Part shown: in pieces, positions 21,801-31,447 of the stretch
Layout: every line of letters starts with the position of its first letter
Position numbering within the stretch: the stretch's first letter is position 1
Source: Fulvia fulva
Lineage: Eukaryota; Ascomycota; Dothideomycetes; Mycosphaerellales; Mycosphaerellaceae
Reading direction: 5' to 3'
NCBI RefSeq assembly: GCF_020509005.1
Contig: NC_063020.1
Span: 3,968,001 to 4,032,000, forward strand
Length of the DNA: 64,000 nucleotides
Made by a program: the position numbers and the translations under genes
Notes under the pieces: generated by a model
The model's input: the letters and a program-made list of their open reading frames with translations, nothing else
Told to the model about the DNA's origin: nothing
Database searches by the model: none

Positions 21801-23984
21801 GCAAGCCAACACCGATTGCTGATCCCTGTTCTTGATGGTGAACTGGAAGTGTCCATGGGTATCCAGATCGTAGAAGTGGACGAGGTACCTGTCACCGTTG
21901 TAGGCGACAGTGAATTCTGCCAAGTCCATGGCCATGTGGCCGTATGGGGTCATCACCCTGATGGGCTGAGACCGATTGTGCACCTTGTGAGCTTTGCTAA
22001 GCCCACATGCTCTGCAATGTGCAGTGAGGGGTGCGCTTGGACCATCGTTAATGATCACCCCCTCAACTCTGAGCGGCAACTGCTTGATGCGTTCAGCGCC
22101 AATGTGACCAAAGATTTGATGCCACTGGCGGCCAGAGAGCTTTCGGTGTTTGATGGGGGTCCTGCTGGACGTAGCTGCACCTTGAGTGCCCCCAGTGCTG
22201 TTCATGACTGCGAGAACGGTGCGATCACCATCCTCTTGAGCAGTTGGAGATGCTGCGCTGTTGGCAGGTTCATCGCCGATGTTTGCACCCCTGCCAATAG
22301 TGCTGATGAAGTGCGCGTTGCGCATCTTTTCAGTGACCTTCGGCAGTACTAGGCCCTCTTTTGTAGGCCATTGGTAAATGATGGGTGACTTAGGTGGTGT
22401 GACCACCTTGAAGAAAGGGATTGTACCAGTAGGGCGGTGTAGGTCCATCAATTTAGTGTCGTTGTGCCACATTGAATTGCTGCGTCCGTGCCACCAGAGT
22501 CCGGCTCTTTCCATGCGTGTGTGAGAGATGACGTTCACATGAAAGCCTGGGCAGTAAGCCACATCCAGCAAGGTGAATGAATGGCCCCCAATTGACATAT
22601 GAACGCGCCCTAACGCTGCAATTGGAAAGGTGGTTGTTCCAGCCTGGATTTCTGAGGTGGTGAGGCGCTCTGCAATGAACTCTACACCCTCCTGGTCATG
22701 ATGATTGATCACATGAGTGTCTGAACAGTTATCATACACCCAGCAATCCCTGAAGTTGACGCTCAACTTGCTAATTGAGCTAGAAAGAACAGTAAGGCCA
22801 ACAAAGCCCTTATCGCTTGGTGATGCCTTCTTCGCATCAGCAATAGCCTTGTCACGTTCCTGGTCCTTGCGATTGTTGCGATTCAACACGCCAAGCAGAC
22901 GCTCGCCGTCGTCGCTCAAGCAGTAGTTGATGAAGTTTTTCCAGTACTTCTTCCACTGCTCTGAGCGCTGATCCTTTGCTGGGCGCTTGTCGGGGTTGAT
23001 CACATCGCATGAGAACAGGCCCTTGTGACAGGTGTCCTTGGGCTCGCCGGTGATGTTCCAGCAGCCGCTTGGCCTGTTGTTGTCCTTGTCTTTGTTCTTG
23101 TCGCCGCGGCTGCTGCCACGACCCTTGTCACCGCGGCTGTTGCCACGGTTGTCACCACGGCTGCTGCCACGGTCACCCTCCTTTTGACCAGCACCTGTGG
23201 GTGCTGTTTCATCCTCTGCTTCTGCTGAGGTTTCTCCGGAGAAGGTTGCGAAGACTGATCGACCGTTGGTTGTTGCTGGTGCGGTGTCGCGTATCCATTC
23301 GAGGTAACGCTCAGTAAGCTTTTGTAGTGACATTTTGTCACGCTTCCACTCGTTGTATAGAGAAGCACCGTAGGCTGGAGCCTGCTTCTGCTGAATAGCA
23401 AGTAGGAAGTGTCTACTAAGGTCGTCGTACTCGGCGTGGTTGCACTTAAGCATCTTGGTCTGCAAAACTAACCAGTCTGAGCACCAGTCATCGATTCTGC
23501 GTGCGCTAGCCTTCTGAAGCCTAGACAGCTCAAGCGTGAGCTGCCGCTTACGCAGCATATCGTCTGGACCATACTGATCCTTGAGAGCCTGGTATTTCGC
23601 TCTGAGGGTGTTCTGGCCGTGCATTAGCTCTTGCCCTAGCTCTGTCGTCGTACGGATGAGGTAGGTAATGAGCTTTGATCGCGCAGCAGCAAAGATGTCG
23701 TACATCCGTTGCCTTCGGTCTGCGTCTGTTTGTCGTAGCTTGATGAGATCTCTTAATGTAGCGTCTCCTGCCGTGTACGCTTGTTGGATTTCCTCAAACG
23801 TCAAGTGAGTAGGCTCTGTTGGCTCGTTACTCAGTTGGTGAGGATCCACATACTTCCAGACATTCAAAGACTCTGCGTAGAGCTCTAGCTGACGGTCAAA
23901 CTTGTCCCATTGGTCATGGCTCTTCAGAACCACGGTACCCTGAGGTAGGGCACCGGTAGTCACCGGCGTCTCGGTAGTGGCCAT
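18831..23984 (-). CDS. Copia gag-pol polyprotein (Copia 1), intact
   Basis: A single frame of 1,717 codons from ATG at 23,984; the frame stays open upstream to 24,086 but only with non-ATG codons. Gag occupies roughly residues 1-330 and ends in a Gly/Arg/Ser/Asp-rich stretch without a classical CCHC knuckle. The protease site reads VYDNCSDTH (Asp418), not DSG/DTG. Pre-integrase HHCC (WHQIFGH...CRAC) is followed by integrase with Asp687, Asp749 (YSDNE) and Glu783 (DPAERAG). RT starts near 1,214 and has YVDD at 1,359-1,362. RNase H has SDAS with Asp1545, SSTEAE and ADGLTK. All pol domains look complete. It would make the virus-like particle and the enzymes for retrotransposition in the cytoplasm and nucleus. 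Confidence 0.93.
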   Translation of the reverse strand: MATTETPVTTGALPQGTVVLKSHDQWDKFDRQLELYAESLNVWKYVDPHQLSNEPTEPTHLTFEEIQQAYTAGDATLRDLIKLRQTDADRRQRMYDIFAAARSKLITYLIRTTTELGQELMHGQNTLRAKYQALKDQYGPDDMLRKRQLTLELSRLQKASARRIDDWCSDWLVLQTKMLKCNHAEYDDLSRHFLLAIQQKQAPAYGASLYNEWKRDKMSLQKLTERYLEWIRDTAPATTNGRSVFATFSGETSAEAEDETAPTGAGQKEGDRGSSRGDNRGNSRGDKGRGSSRGDKNKDKDNNRPSGCWNITGEPKDTCHKGLFSCDVINPDKRPAKDQRSEQWKKYWKNFINYCLSDDGERLLGVLNRNNRKDQERDKAIADAKKASPSDKGFVGLTVLSSSISKLSVNFRDCWVYDNCSDTHVINHHDQEGVEFIAERLTTSEIQAGTTTFPIAALGRVHMSIGGHSFTLLDVAYCPGFHVNVISHTRMERAGLWWHGRSNSMWHNDTKLMDLHRPTGTIPFFKVVTPPKSPIIYQWPTKEGLVLPKVTEKMRNAHFISTIGRGANIGDEPANSAASPTAQEDGDRTVLAVMNSTGGTQGAATSSRTPIKHRKLSGRQWHQIFGHIGAERIKQLPLRVEGVIINDGPSAPLTAHCRACGLSKAHKVHNRSQPIRVMTPYGHMAMDLAEFTVAYNGDRYLVHFYDLDTHGHFQFTIKNRDQQSVLACFNSLLSFINFIGRRFVCFYSDNEPAIGKVFRSVINNNKIEWHATAEYAPAQDPAERAGALIITMSRTIRIHARLPEKLWPECTAAAVYILWRSPIQSKGWKTPFELATGRIPNVGHMVVYGSLAYVFIHGPDQPGKSEKLQERALIGYLVGYDSTNIYRVWDPSKDRVMRVKDVLFDETTFYDPSRLTAGYTTPVENIATAEPAEEPEQYYDLYVAHHEQDTAQAEGVEEQAQQPHTQQPRDAHQKLLGQEPHWPQHRESATYNQKDRQIEHVTDHVTQDNTQQSAPNTTDYYDTLQQQIMDALTAEDREEIMGNTDPDREPYPFTFTPPEDALTHNASNTPLFPLEPELYTPEESNYAVTENGKRLRTAYFHYALHQIMVANVIIGQMSGIRPRTRAYRDKSDRSPTRRGNSPLRRVNTTTSMHRDDLPPEPSNYRAAMKHRFSQQWIEAMAKEFAKALATGTFRWATKEEKDQDAQQEEGLQPLLPLKWVYKYKLDEHGMLKSFKARLCARGDLQGTHLDTYAATLPASMFRLCCAMAASFDLEAEQFDVVNAFLNSDLPYTMYLQPPPGIDRPSHGHALKLVKALYGLKESPLLWYNSLTETLASLGLVPLSDSECIYHDNKVMFFFYVDDLVMLYHRKHKAHAANIKQRLLAKYEMHELGDLSWFLGIKVTRDRNKRLLWLSQEDYIEKLAAKFSISTNARKTTVPVDQHLDWTVPEGHQPTSIAILAYQQRIGSLNFAATHTRPDIAFSLSMLSQYLTKPTETHLKLADQCLRYLLETKNLCLVYGASKHITGLHSQPEHLGSNHEFFGASDASYGMNNDRTSSNGWVFMLFGGPVDYKASKQITVTKSSTEAELLGLSQAASELIQWERVFAEIHLQFNQRTHLYCDNTQTIRLVNQQGQKLDTKLRHVDIHHHWLRQRDQRGDIEIKYLSTNDMPADGLTKLLPPQKHKHFVKLLNMAEEGVDPRTSVPSAAASGGNGPTDA

Positions 23985-24128
23985 AACTGCAAAATGGGTT
24001 GTAGGCTGGTGAAAGTTCCACGCGGGTTCACTAGGCCTAGGGGATACTACTGTACTAGTTGTAGCAGTAGTGCTGTGACGATGCAAACTCTGCTTTGGGG
24101 CTTCCTTGTCGCAGCGAATGTTAGTGAG

Positions 24129-24147
24129 CGCTAATCGGGCTCATAAC
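24129..24147 (-). promoter_or_regulatory. Copia 1 primer-binding site (half tRNA-Met type)
   Basis: Directly next to the 5' LTR the plus strand reads CGCTAATCGGGCTCATAAC. It is the 5' strand of an anticodon stem (TCGGG), a seven-base loop with CAU anticodon (CTCATAA) and one further base. That is the 3' end of a tRNA-Met 5' half, cut after about base 39. Drosophila copia and yeast Ty5 are primed by such half-tRNAs (established knowledge). Copia 2 has the same site with one change (AACCGGG). Confidence 0.75.
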
Positions 24148-24354
24148 TATCACGTTAGAAGTGTGGGAAGTTATTGTACGGGCTCATATAGGGTGTTTCA
24201 AAAGCAGGTTGTGTATTGCATGTGTCTATCTAGAATGGACAAGTGTTGCTCTTGAAGAGGCTGCAGGTGACTAATCAGTCACCTGATTCTTAGCGTACGT
24301 GGCCTCAAGTTTTGATGATGGGATGTTGCCCATGTGCACGCTCGGATCGCGACA
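24148..24354 (-). repeat. Copia 1 5' LTR
   Basis: This 207-bp copy shows no difference to the 3' LTR by eye. In element sense transcription would start here; a CTATATGAG element lies near 24,190 on the minus strand. GGAAC follows at 24,355-24,359. Confidence 0.92.
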
Positions 24355-24359
24355 GGAAC

Positions 24360-24867
24360 TATGCCTAGCATGCCTACCGTCTATTAAGTTGTTCTAGGTT
24401 CTTATAATCGGAGTAGATAATAACGGGATTGTTATCTATATCCTTCGTATTCTCGAAATTGGTGTCTATATTATCGTCTAAGTTAACGGTAAGCTTAGGT
24501 CTCTATTCTTCGAAGGCGAGGACGATAGCTAATAGTTCCTTATCGTAGATCTCGTAGTTATACTCCTATAGTAACATCTTCTTAGACATATATACTACCG
24601 GTCTCTAGACGTCTCTGTATTTCTAAAAGATTACTACCGTAGTAACGAAATCTAAGGCATCTGTTTCGACTATAGTTTCTAACCCTAGTACGAAGTATAC
24701 GAGTACTATGTCCGTTAAGAATACATCTTTTAATCCTTAGAAGGCGACTTCGTATTCTGTTGTCTAAACGAATAATATCGGTTTGCTATTCTTACTAGTC
24801 TTTATTAAATTCGTAAGAGGCATATAGATTTTAGAGAAGTTCTATATAAACCTTCATAAAGGCTTTG
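24360..24867 (-). pseudogene. Element D reverse transcriptase end and RNase H remnant
   Basis: The minus strand reads RFI-NFSKIYMPLTNLIKTS, then ETDALDFVTTVVIF, YMSKKMLL and YEIYDKELLAIVLAFEE, the standard Gypsy connection and RNase H motifs with the ETD Asp and the KELLAI helix. Stops replace Gln and Trp codons. It ends where the LINE begins, and its upstream RT half is not seen on the other side of the LINE. Confidence 0.78.
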
Positions 24868-24877
24868 AAGGGACACG

Positions 24878-25860
24878 ATGATAGCGATCGCAGGAAACGA
24901 CCAGGAGCAGGAGAGTAACGAGTGGAAGGAGGTCCGTAGGAAGGCAGAAACAATGGCAATGGCAGGAGATGGCGAGCACCCAGAAAGAGCACTTAAGGGG
25001 ATGATTTTGGAGCTCCTTAGAGGGCTAAAGGCACTAAGGAGCCAAACAGGACAGATCATTAACAGGACAGTAGCAGCAGTAGCAAAGAAGAGGACACAGG
25101 AAGGCCAGAAACCAAGCCAACCAACCTGGGCAGCAATTGCATCCCAAAACCCTCCCCCCCAGAAAACAGCTATCAAGGTCTACATTTCCGACCAGCAAGA
25201 GCAGAAAGAGATTGAGGGCCTGTTAGGCAAGGAGATTATACATAAGATTGGGATACAAGGTATCATTAGAGCCAGGAAAGAGAAGGGAGGTGTCCTTAAG
25301 CTGTTCACAGCACAGGAGCAAGACAGGAAGAGGCTAGAGACACAGAAGGAGTGGACAGTCAAACTAGGCAAGACGGCTAAGGTCTCACACCAACAAAATA
25401 TGGTTATTGCCTATAGGATGACCACAAAGTTTGACATTGAAGGAGACCTTAAGAGGCTGCAGGACCAGAACCAGGCTGTATGCCCAGGGCTACAGATCAC
25501 AAAAGCAGCATAGGTCAACAGAAAGACAAAGGACACAAAGAGAGAGTCTTCTCTAGTGCTCTGGATAGGCACTGTAGAACAGGCAAACACCGTGCTTGAC
25601 AAGGGCATCTTCTGGGAATGCGAAAGAATGGACACAGAAATCTATAGAAGTACCTACAGACTACTGCAATGTTTCAAGTGCCAACAGTATGGTCATATCT
25701 CTACTAGATGCCCAAGCCAAAAGGACACTTGTTCCTACTGTGCTGGTAGCCACAAAGTACAGAATTGCACAGCCCTAAAGAGTGAAGCCAGATGTGCATG
25801 CTGTGGAAAGAAACACCCTTCCTGGTCCTAAGACTGCACAGCTAGGATTGAGGCAAAGAG
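24878..25860 (+). pseudogene. LINE ORF1 (Gag-like, zinc knuckles), stop-interrupted
   Basis: The frame starts at ATG 24,878 and runs 211 codons to a TAG at 25,511-25,513, where the source codon was probably CAG or TGG. It then continues to about 25,850 with three Cys/His knuckles: CFKCQQYGHISTRC, CSYCAGSHKVQNC and CACCGKKHPSWS-DC, the last with another TAG. The first part is Lys/Glu/Gln-rich. ORF1 proteins of this class bind the element RNA. It is broken by at least two stops. Confidence 0.8.
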
Positions 25861-26129
25861 GAGGGCAAGAGAAGCCAGGATCAACACCCCTATCAGATTC
25901 CAGACAGGGACAATCACCCAAGAACCCCTAAGGACTGTCTACAACCCTCTGAAAAGAGGCAGAACAGAAGAGACCACACAGGCCCAAGGCCACCCTGCCA
26001 TAGGTAGACCAAAATCAATTGTGGTTGCAGGAAGAGACCCGTCACAAAGCAGGCTCAACCTTACCACAATCCCAAATAGCAGCCAGTAGCAGGAAGCACG
26101 AGAAGACTAGCAGGAGACCAGCATAGATG

Positions 26130-26850
26130 AGTCATGATTGAGACACCTAATCTTACCACTATCTAGTACAACGTCAACAAAAGCCAGCACAAGGTCCAGA
26201 GAAGCTTTCTCTAAGCACTAGACCCAAAGAAACACCTAGTTATTGCAGTCCAGGAACCTTGGATCAACAGCAAATCTAACAGACCATCTACTGCTAACGA
26301 CCCAAGGTATCACACACTCCTAGCCAAACAAGGCACCCCTAGAACATGCATGTACATCAGCAAAGAGATGGCAACAGACAGCTGGGAACAAATCCAACAG
26401 GAATGGGGAGACATCACCTTAGTCAGACTCAACACGAACCAAGGCAGCATCTACATCCACAGTGTATACAACCCACCCCCTAGCTCCAGAAGCAGCACCT
26501 AGCTGGGCACACTACAACAGCTGCCAGACATCTTGTAGAGTGACTCCCAACACATCGTGCTAGGAGACTTCAACTTGCACCATCCTACATAGGGATCAGA
26601 CTTTGCACCTGCCCATCACTTCCTAGCTAACAGACGCCTCTCCACTACCTAAAGCAACAACATGCACCTAGTTACGCTAAAGGGCCTAACTACCTGGTCA
26701 CAGAGAGCAAGCTCAAGCACCATTGACCTGTGCTTTGCATCACATGACCTGCAGCAGAAGGTCACCAGATGCTGGGTTAACCAGGACTTGGAGTCCTCAT
26801 CAGATCACCTCCTAATTCAGGTGGAGTTTGAAACACAGACACAGCAGGAA
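26130..26850 (+). pseudogene. LINE ORF2 endonuclease domain, stop-interrupted
   Basis: The domain shows YNVNKS, VQEPWIN, VYNPP, GDFNLHHP, STIDLCF and SDHLL in the order of APE-type LINE endonucleases, which nick target DNA to prime reverse transcription. Trp and Gln codons have turned into TAG/TAA in at least six places (for example after GDFNLHHPT). No start codon can be fixed. Confidence 0.8.
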
Positions 26851-29524
26851 GGAGACCTAGAGCCTCAGCTGGCCTGGAAGGCAGCCAACTGGGAACAGAT
26901 CAGACAAGACCTGGAACAGAAGCTAGCTGGACTAGAGACCAGGAGACTGGAAACAGCCTTAGACATAGACCAAGCAGTGGCAGAACTGGTTAGAACAATG
27001 CAGGAAACTGCAGCACCCCACACTAGAGAAAAGAAACAGTCACTGTACCAGAAGCCATTCTGGACAAAGGAATGCTCAGAGAAGGTCAAGGCAGCCAGGC
27101 AGGCCAGGAGAGCCCTTACCCAGAGTCACTTCCAGGAAGCATGGGACAGATACAACCAGGCAACCAGAGACAAGAAGGCCCAGATCAAGAGGGACAAGAT
27201 GCTGGAGTGGAGGTCAACAGTTGGATCCATTACCCAGAATCCTGAGAAGATGTGGAAACTAGCAAAGTGGGCAAGACAACCCACACAGGACAGAAACATG
27301 CTGCCCCAGTTTCCAAACATTGAAGACCAGGAAGGAGTAATCCAACACACTCTCCCAGGAAAGGCACAGGCATTGGGGAAACATTTCTTTAGCACATAGG
27401 TAGAAGCTGACCTGCAGGATCTGGAGGGCAGTGTGTATCTAACACCACTAGAGCAATCCTGCACAGTGGGAGAGGTAGAGATCAAGAGCATCATTAAGAC
27501 ACTCTCAGGAAACAAGGCCCCAGGACCAGATAGGATTCCAAACTTGTTCATCAAGACATGTAAGGACCAGATCTCCCCTGCACTGTCAAACATCTTTTCA
27601 CAGTGCATGGCCTAAGGACACTGCCCTAAACACTTCAAGGAGTCACCTCTTAGGAAACAAGGCCCCAGGACCAGATGGGATTCCAAACTTGTTCATCAAG
27701 ACATACAAGGACCAGATCTCCCCTGCACTGTCAAACATCTTTTCACAGTGCATAGCCCAAGGACACTGCCCTAAACACTTCAAGGAGTCACTGACTGTGG
27801 TCTTGAGAAAACCACAGAAAGAGGACTACACAAAGCTAAAGGCATACAGACCTATTGCCTTGCTCAACACACTAGGCAAACTCCTAGAAAGGATCATAGT
27901 AGAAAGGCTGACAAACCTAGCTGAAGAACATAGAATCCTTCCTGAAGAACAGATGGGAGGCAGGAAACAAAGATTAACACTAATAGCTGTGGAACTTATC
28001 ACAGAGCAGATCAAGACCCTATAGCACTTTAGGAACAACAAAGCAGCCACACTCCTCTCACTAGACATATCAGGAGCCTTTGACAATGTCTCACACTAGA
28101 GGCTGATCCACATCCTGAAACAGAAGGCTATCCCTAACTAGACAGTCCAGTTCATCCAGTCCTTCCTTAGAGGCAGAACCATAAGACTAAGACTGGGCAG
28201 ATACAAATCCAACAGCATGCCTACAGAGACAGGAATCCTATAGGGATCAACAATGTCTCCAATCCTGTTTCTCCTCTTTATAGCAGACCTGCCAGCAAAG
28301 CTAAACTCTAGAAACACATCAGCCTCAGGGTTTGTGGATGACACAAACATCCTAGCCTGGTCAGACAGCATAGAAGAGAACTGCAGAATCTTGCAGAAGA
28401 AACACAAGGAATGTAAGGAATAGGCCAGGAAACATGGAGCCAGGTTTGCCCTAGAGAAGTATCAACTCATCCACTTCAGTAGAGCCAGAAACAGACACAA
28501 TATGCAAGCCCTAATCACTATTCAGGGACACACAACAGAATCCTTAAGTGAATTAAGGGTGCTAGGAATATGGATGGATCCAAAGCTTAGCTGGGGACCA
28601 TAGGTCAAGAAAGCACAGGCAAGAGCAGACAACAACAGGCAATCAATTGACAGGCTTATAGCCTCCACATAGGGAGCCACATTTGCGAAAGCAAAGGTTA
28701 TGTACAAGGCCATTGTGAAGCCAGCCATGCTATATGGAGCCCAGATCTGGTCAGCCCAAGACAAGATCCCAGAGAGAATTGCAGATCCCATCAGCAGAGC
28801 CCAAGCCTCCTGTCTGAAAAAGGTGCTTAGAGCATACAAGTCAACTCCAACAAGGGTGGTCGAAATGGAGTCTGGCTCCCCACCAGCCAAGCTCTACCTT
28901 CAAGGGTTGAGATACTAGTATACAGGAAAGACGTCTGCATACCTAGCCCAGCTAGTAATCCAGAAGGCAGTCAACAAAATCAGGAGCCAGTGCACAAGAA
29001 GGCACAGACAAGCAAGACCCAATCCAGCCCCACAGAAGCAGCAGGACCTGTAGAAGTTCAAAGAACTAACAGAACAGCTGCACCTAGCCCAGCAGGAACA
29101 GGACAGAGGGGCTCAGGGGAGAGAATCAGCAGCCAGCTAAGGGAAGAAGCAACAGTCTCTAGCTGAAAGGATGGCAGGACTCCTCTGGAAGACTGAATGG
29201 ACAAGAACCCCACAGAGGCCAGGAACCCCAAAGGCACTCCAACAGTTTGGTAGCCACAACTACCTACTGTACTCAGACCTGACCAGGTCAGAAGCAAGCA
29301 TAGCAATACAAATCCGCTCTGAACACATCGGAGTCAGGGCATACCTGCATCAGAGAAAAGTCCCAGGTATCGAAGACAAGAGTTGCCTATGCGGCTACCT
29401 GTCCCAGAATGTCGAACATAGACTTCTGGTTTGCAAAGAATGGAGTACAGGGAGAGGTGAATGGAGGGCAAGGGCAAGGAACAGAAACTTCCAAGCTATG
29501 ATCAGCAATAAGGGAGACCTCTAG
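26851..29524 (+). pseudogene. LINE ORF2 reverse transcriptase and C-terminal part, broken
   Basis: RT motifs include NKAPGPDRIPN, YRPIALLNTLGKLLERI, LSLDISGAFDNV and the active site FVDD at 28,331-28,342. An LGIWMDPKLSWGP-type stretch and a C-terminal CLCG...EHRLLVC motif near 29,385-29,435 follow. A 145-bp tandem duplication at 27,507-27,796 shifts the frame inside RT, and TAG stops are scattered through the domain. I see no RNase H domain. Confidence 0.82.
27507..27796 (+). repeat. 145-bp tandem duplication inside LINE RT
   Basis: The segment starting AGGAAACAAGGCCCCAGGAC at 27,507 is repeated from 27,652 with a few differences, several of them TG/TA. The unit length is not a multiple of three, so the second copy is in another frame. 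Confidence 0.88.
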
Positions 29525-29849
29525 AGAATTACAAGGTGGATCATCCACCAAGGATTTTTGGAGCAGTTCTCTCTTACTAGGGAAACAGAGAGATGGATTG
29601 AGGAGAGAAAGAAGGAGGAGGAGAGCAGGAAGAGGGGGACAACTCTAGGGTTGCAGACAAGGTAGTCAGAGGCTAACCACCATGACACTAGTGCACCCTA
29701 ATGGAAGGAAAACTGAGAACTCATGGCAAGGAAGCTATTAGAGAAGGAGAGGGGGTTTTTACCTAGGAACAGGTTTCCTACCTTATGCAGCAACAAATAT
29801 AGACATAAACCCGCATAGGCCGGAGGGCACCACAACGGGTAAATGAATC

Positions 29850-29863
29850 ATCTATCTATCTAT
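29850..29863 (+). repeat. (ATCT)n tail of the LINE
   Basis: ATCTATCTATCTAT marks the 3' end of the LINE in place of a poly(A) tail. The two LINE copies at 60,556 and 61,149 end in the same repeat. Confidence 0.8.
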
Positions 29864-30173
29864 ATAGTCTAGTAGATCGTTCTTAGGGTCTAGTGTTCGA
29901 GTGCCTTAAGTATACTAAGGAGCTACGTAATTATATTCTTATATACTCGGGCTAGGTGTTCGTCTTCGTCTAGTACTACCTAGGCTTCTTTATATAGTTC
30001 TATCTACGCGGAGGGGCCAGGGGCGGCTAGGGTTCGTTATGCCTTTCCTAGGCCCTTAGTATGTTATCGTTAGCTATTATCTTACTATTACTAGGTTAGT
30101 TATTAGCTTAGCTATTAAAGGGTTAGTTACTACTAGCTAGGTTCCTATATCGTATCCCCGTTTATAGAGATTT
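29864..30173. other. RIP-damaged DNA of unknown origin
   Basis: CpA-poor, TA-rich sequence between the LINE and Copia 2. If the LINE had simply jumped into element D, RT sequence should continue here on the minus strand, but I do not recognise it. No gene is visible. Confidence 0.5.
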
Positions 30174-30178
30174 AGGTG

Positions 30179-30385
30179 TATCACGTTAGAAGTGTGGGAA
30201 GTTATTGTACGGGCTCATATAGGGTGTTTCAAAAGCAGGTTGTGTATTGCATGTGTCTATCTAGAATGGACAAGTGTTGCTCTTGAAGAGGCTGCAGGTG
30301 ACTAATCAGTCACCTGATTCTTAGCGTACGTGGCCTCAAGTTTTGATGATGGGATGTTGCCCATATGCACGCTCGGATCGCGACA
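30179..30385 (-). repeat. Copia 2 3' LTR
   Basis: It matches the Copia 1 LTR with few changes (for example CATATGCACG for CATGTGCACG). It starts and ends at the same bases and is bordered by AGGTG. Confidence 0.9.
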
Positions 30386-31447
30386 CACCCCCTCAGCTCG
30401 TGCGCTGGAGTGAATGAGCTGATTCCCATGTGATCGCGTGCACCCTGTCATAACTACCCCCCCTATCTATGGCAGTGACGTCAGGCCCTCGGTGTTGCTG
30501 CTGCTGTAGTGAGGGTAAATCAGCTGTTTCAAGTGAAGTGAGGTGAGCTTTGTACCCCTTCCCTCATTCCTCACTTTCACTGCTGCCATTGTTACCTATA
30601 TAATAAAGCATAGAATGTGTGACTGTTGCCGGTGAGATGGCTCAGGTGATGGTCCCGTTGCACGGACTTTCACTTGAGTGTGCAATCATCTCACCCACCG
30701 GCAAACATCAGAGGTCCTGAGTTCAATCCAGGGGTAGCCTTAGTCCTATCGTATGCTTAAACATATATTGTCGTCCGCTCAACTTATTGAATTGTCCGAT
30801 AATTGCTCTGTGCCAAGTTATTTCGCTCCGGCGAATGGTGAGAGAGCTCGCTCTGCCCCTAGGGAGTATGAGATACTAGTCAGTGGCGCAATGCACTGGG
30901 CTGTCTACGACAGAGCTTGCACCATGTGAGGTGTAATGGGGCTCCAATAGGTAACACCGGAGCAACGGTATCGTAAAGTTGAAAAGGCACCTTCGGGGTG
31001 CCTTGCTTTCTGCACTTTCAAACGTCATCACAGGGTGGTGACACCTTTTTGTTTTGGGCAAGTGTGTGCTATGTGTGAGGTGCGAAAGCAGCGGATGATG
31101 TGGTGACAAGGTGGTAGTGTTGTTGCTAGCAGCAAGTTGGAGGCGTTTCTCGCTTTCTGATTAGACGCGCTGCTTTTGTCGCGCGCGTGCGCTGCTGCTG
31201 GTGACAGGGGTGTTTCTCGCCCTTGCGCTGTTAGCCAATAGGAGTCCGAGAAACACCTGTTGATGATGGTGCCAGGGCCGCACCAGTGAATGGTAGATGC
31301 TTTGCCCTGGCTTCGTTGTCGTCTACAGCATTGGTGGCTGCTGGTGGCCGTGTTTTGCGCCTACTAGCGCTTCCAGAGAGGTGTCCGTAAAGATGAAGCC
31401 GTTCGGTGTTCGTTTCGAGATGAGGTGAGGCCGCTGCTGCGGGCTTC

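Larger units (their letters stand above)
17570..24354 (-). mobile_element. Apparently intact Copia retrotransposon (Copia 1)
   Basis: This 6,785-bp element has 207-bp LTRs (17,570-17,776 and 24,148-24,354) that look identical by eye, a GGAAC target duplication, a primer-binding site, a polypurine tract and one uninterrupted gag-pol frame. Its base composition is normal, and it sits in the RNase H region of the heavily mutated Gypsy element D, so it arrived after that element was damaged. A RIP-mutated copy lies at 30,179-36,970. It may still be able to move; expression cannot be judged from sequence. Confidence 0.93.
5196..24867 (-). mobile_element. Chromovirus-type Gypsy element 'D', split by nested insertions
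   Basis: Three minus-strand pieces can be joined in pol order: RT end plus RNase H (24,867-24,360), RNase H end plus integrase N-part (17,569-16,754), and integrase C-part plus chromodomain (6,612-5,401), then the 3' LTR (5,400-5,196). The first join is exact across the Copia insertion with its GGAAC duplication. At the second join about 100 integrase residues are missing and no duplication is seen, so a deletion accompanied or followed that insertion. All frames are closed by RIP-type TAG/TAA stops. Confidence 0.75.
24878..29863 (+). mobile_element. Non-LTR retrotransposon (LINE, Tad-like), mildly RIP-mutated
   Basis: ORF1 with CCHC knuckles is followed by ORF2 with an APE-type endonuclease, RT and a C-terminal Cys/His motif. 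The element ends in an (ATCT)n tail at 29,850-29,863. CpA is still frequent, but many in-frame stops are TAG/TAA at Gln or Trp positions, so damage is light. The 5' end is at or just before the ORF1 ATG, so it is probably 5'-truncated. No target duplication is evident. Confidence 0.85.

Noticed and set aside
20942..22352. Long plus-strand frames (115 and 178 codons) in Copia 1
   Set aside because: Antisense shadows of the integrase and linker region of the intact polyprotein.
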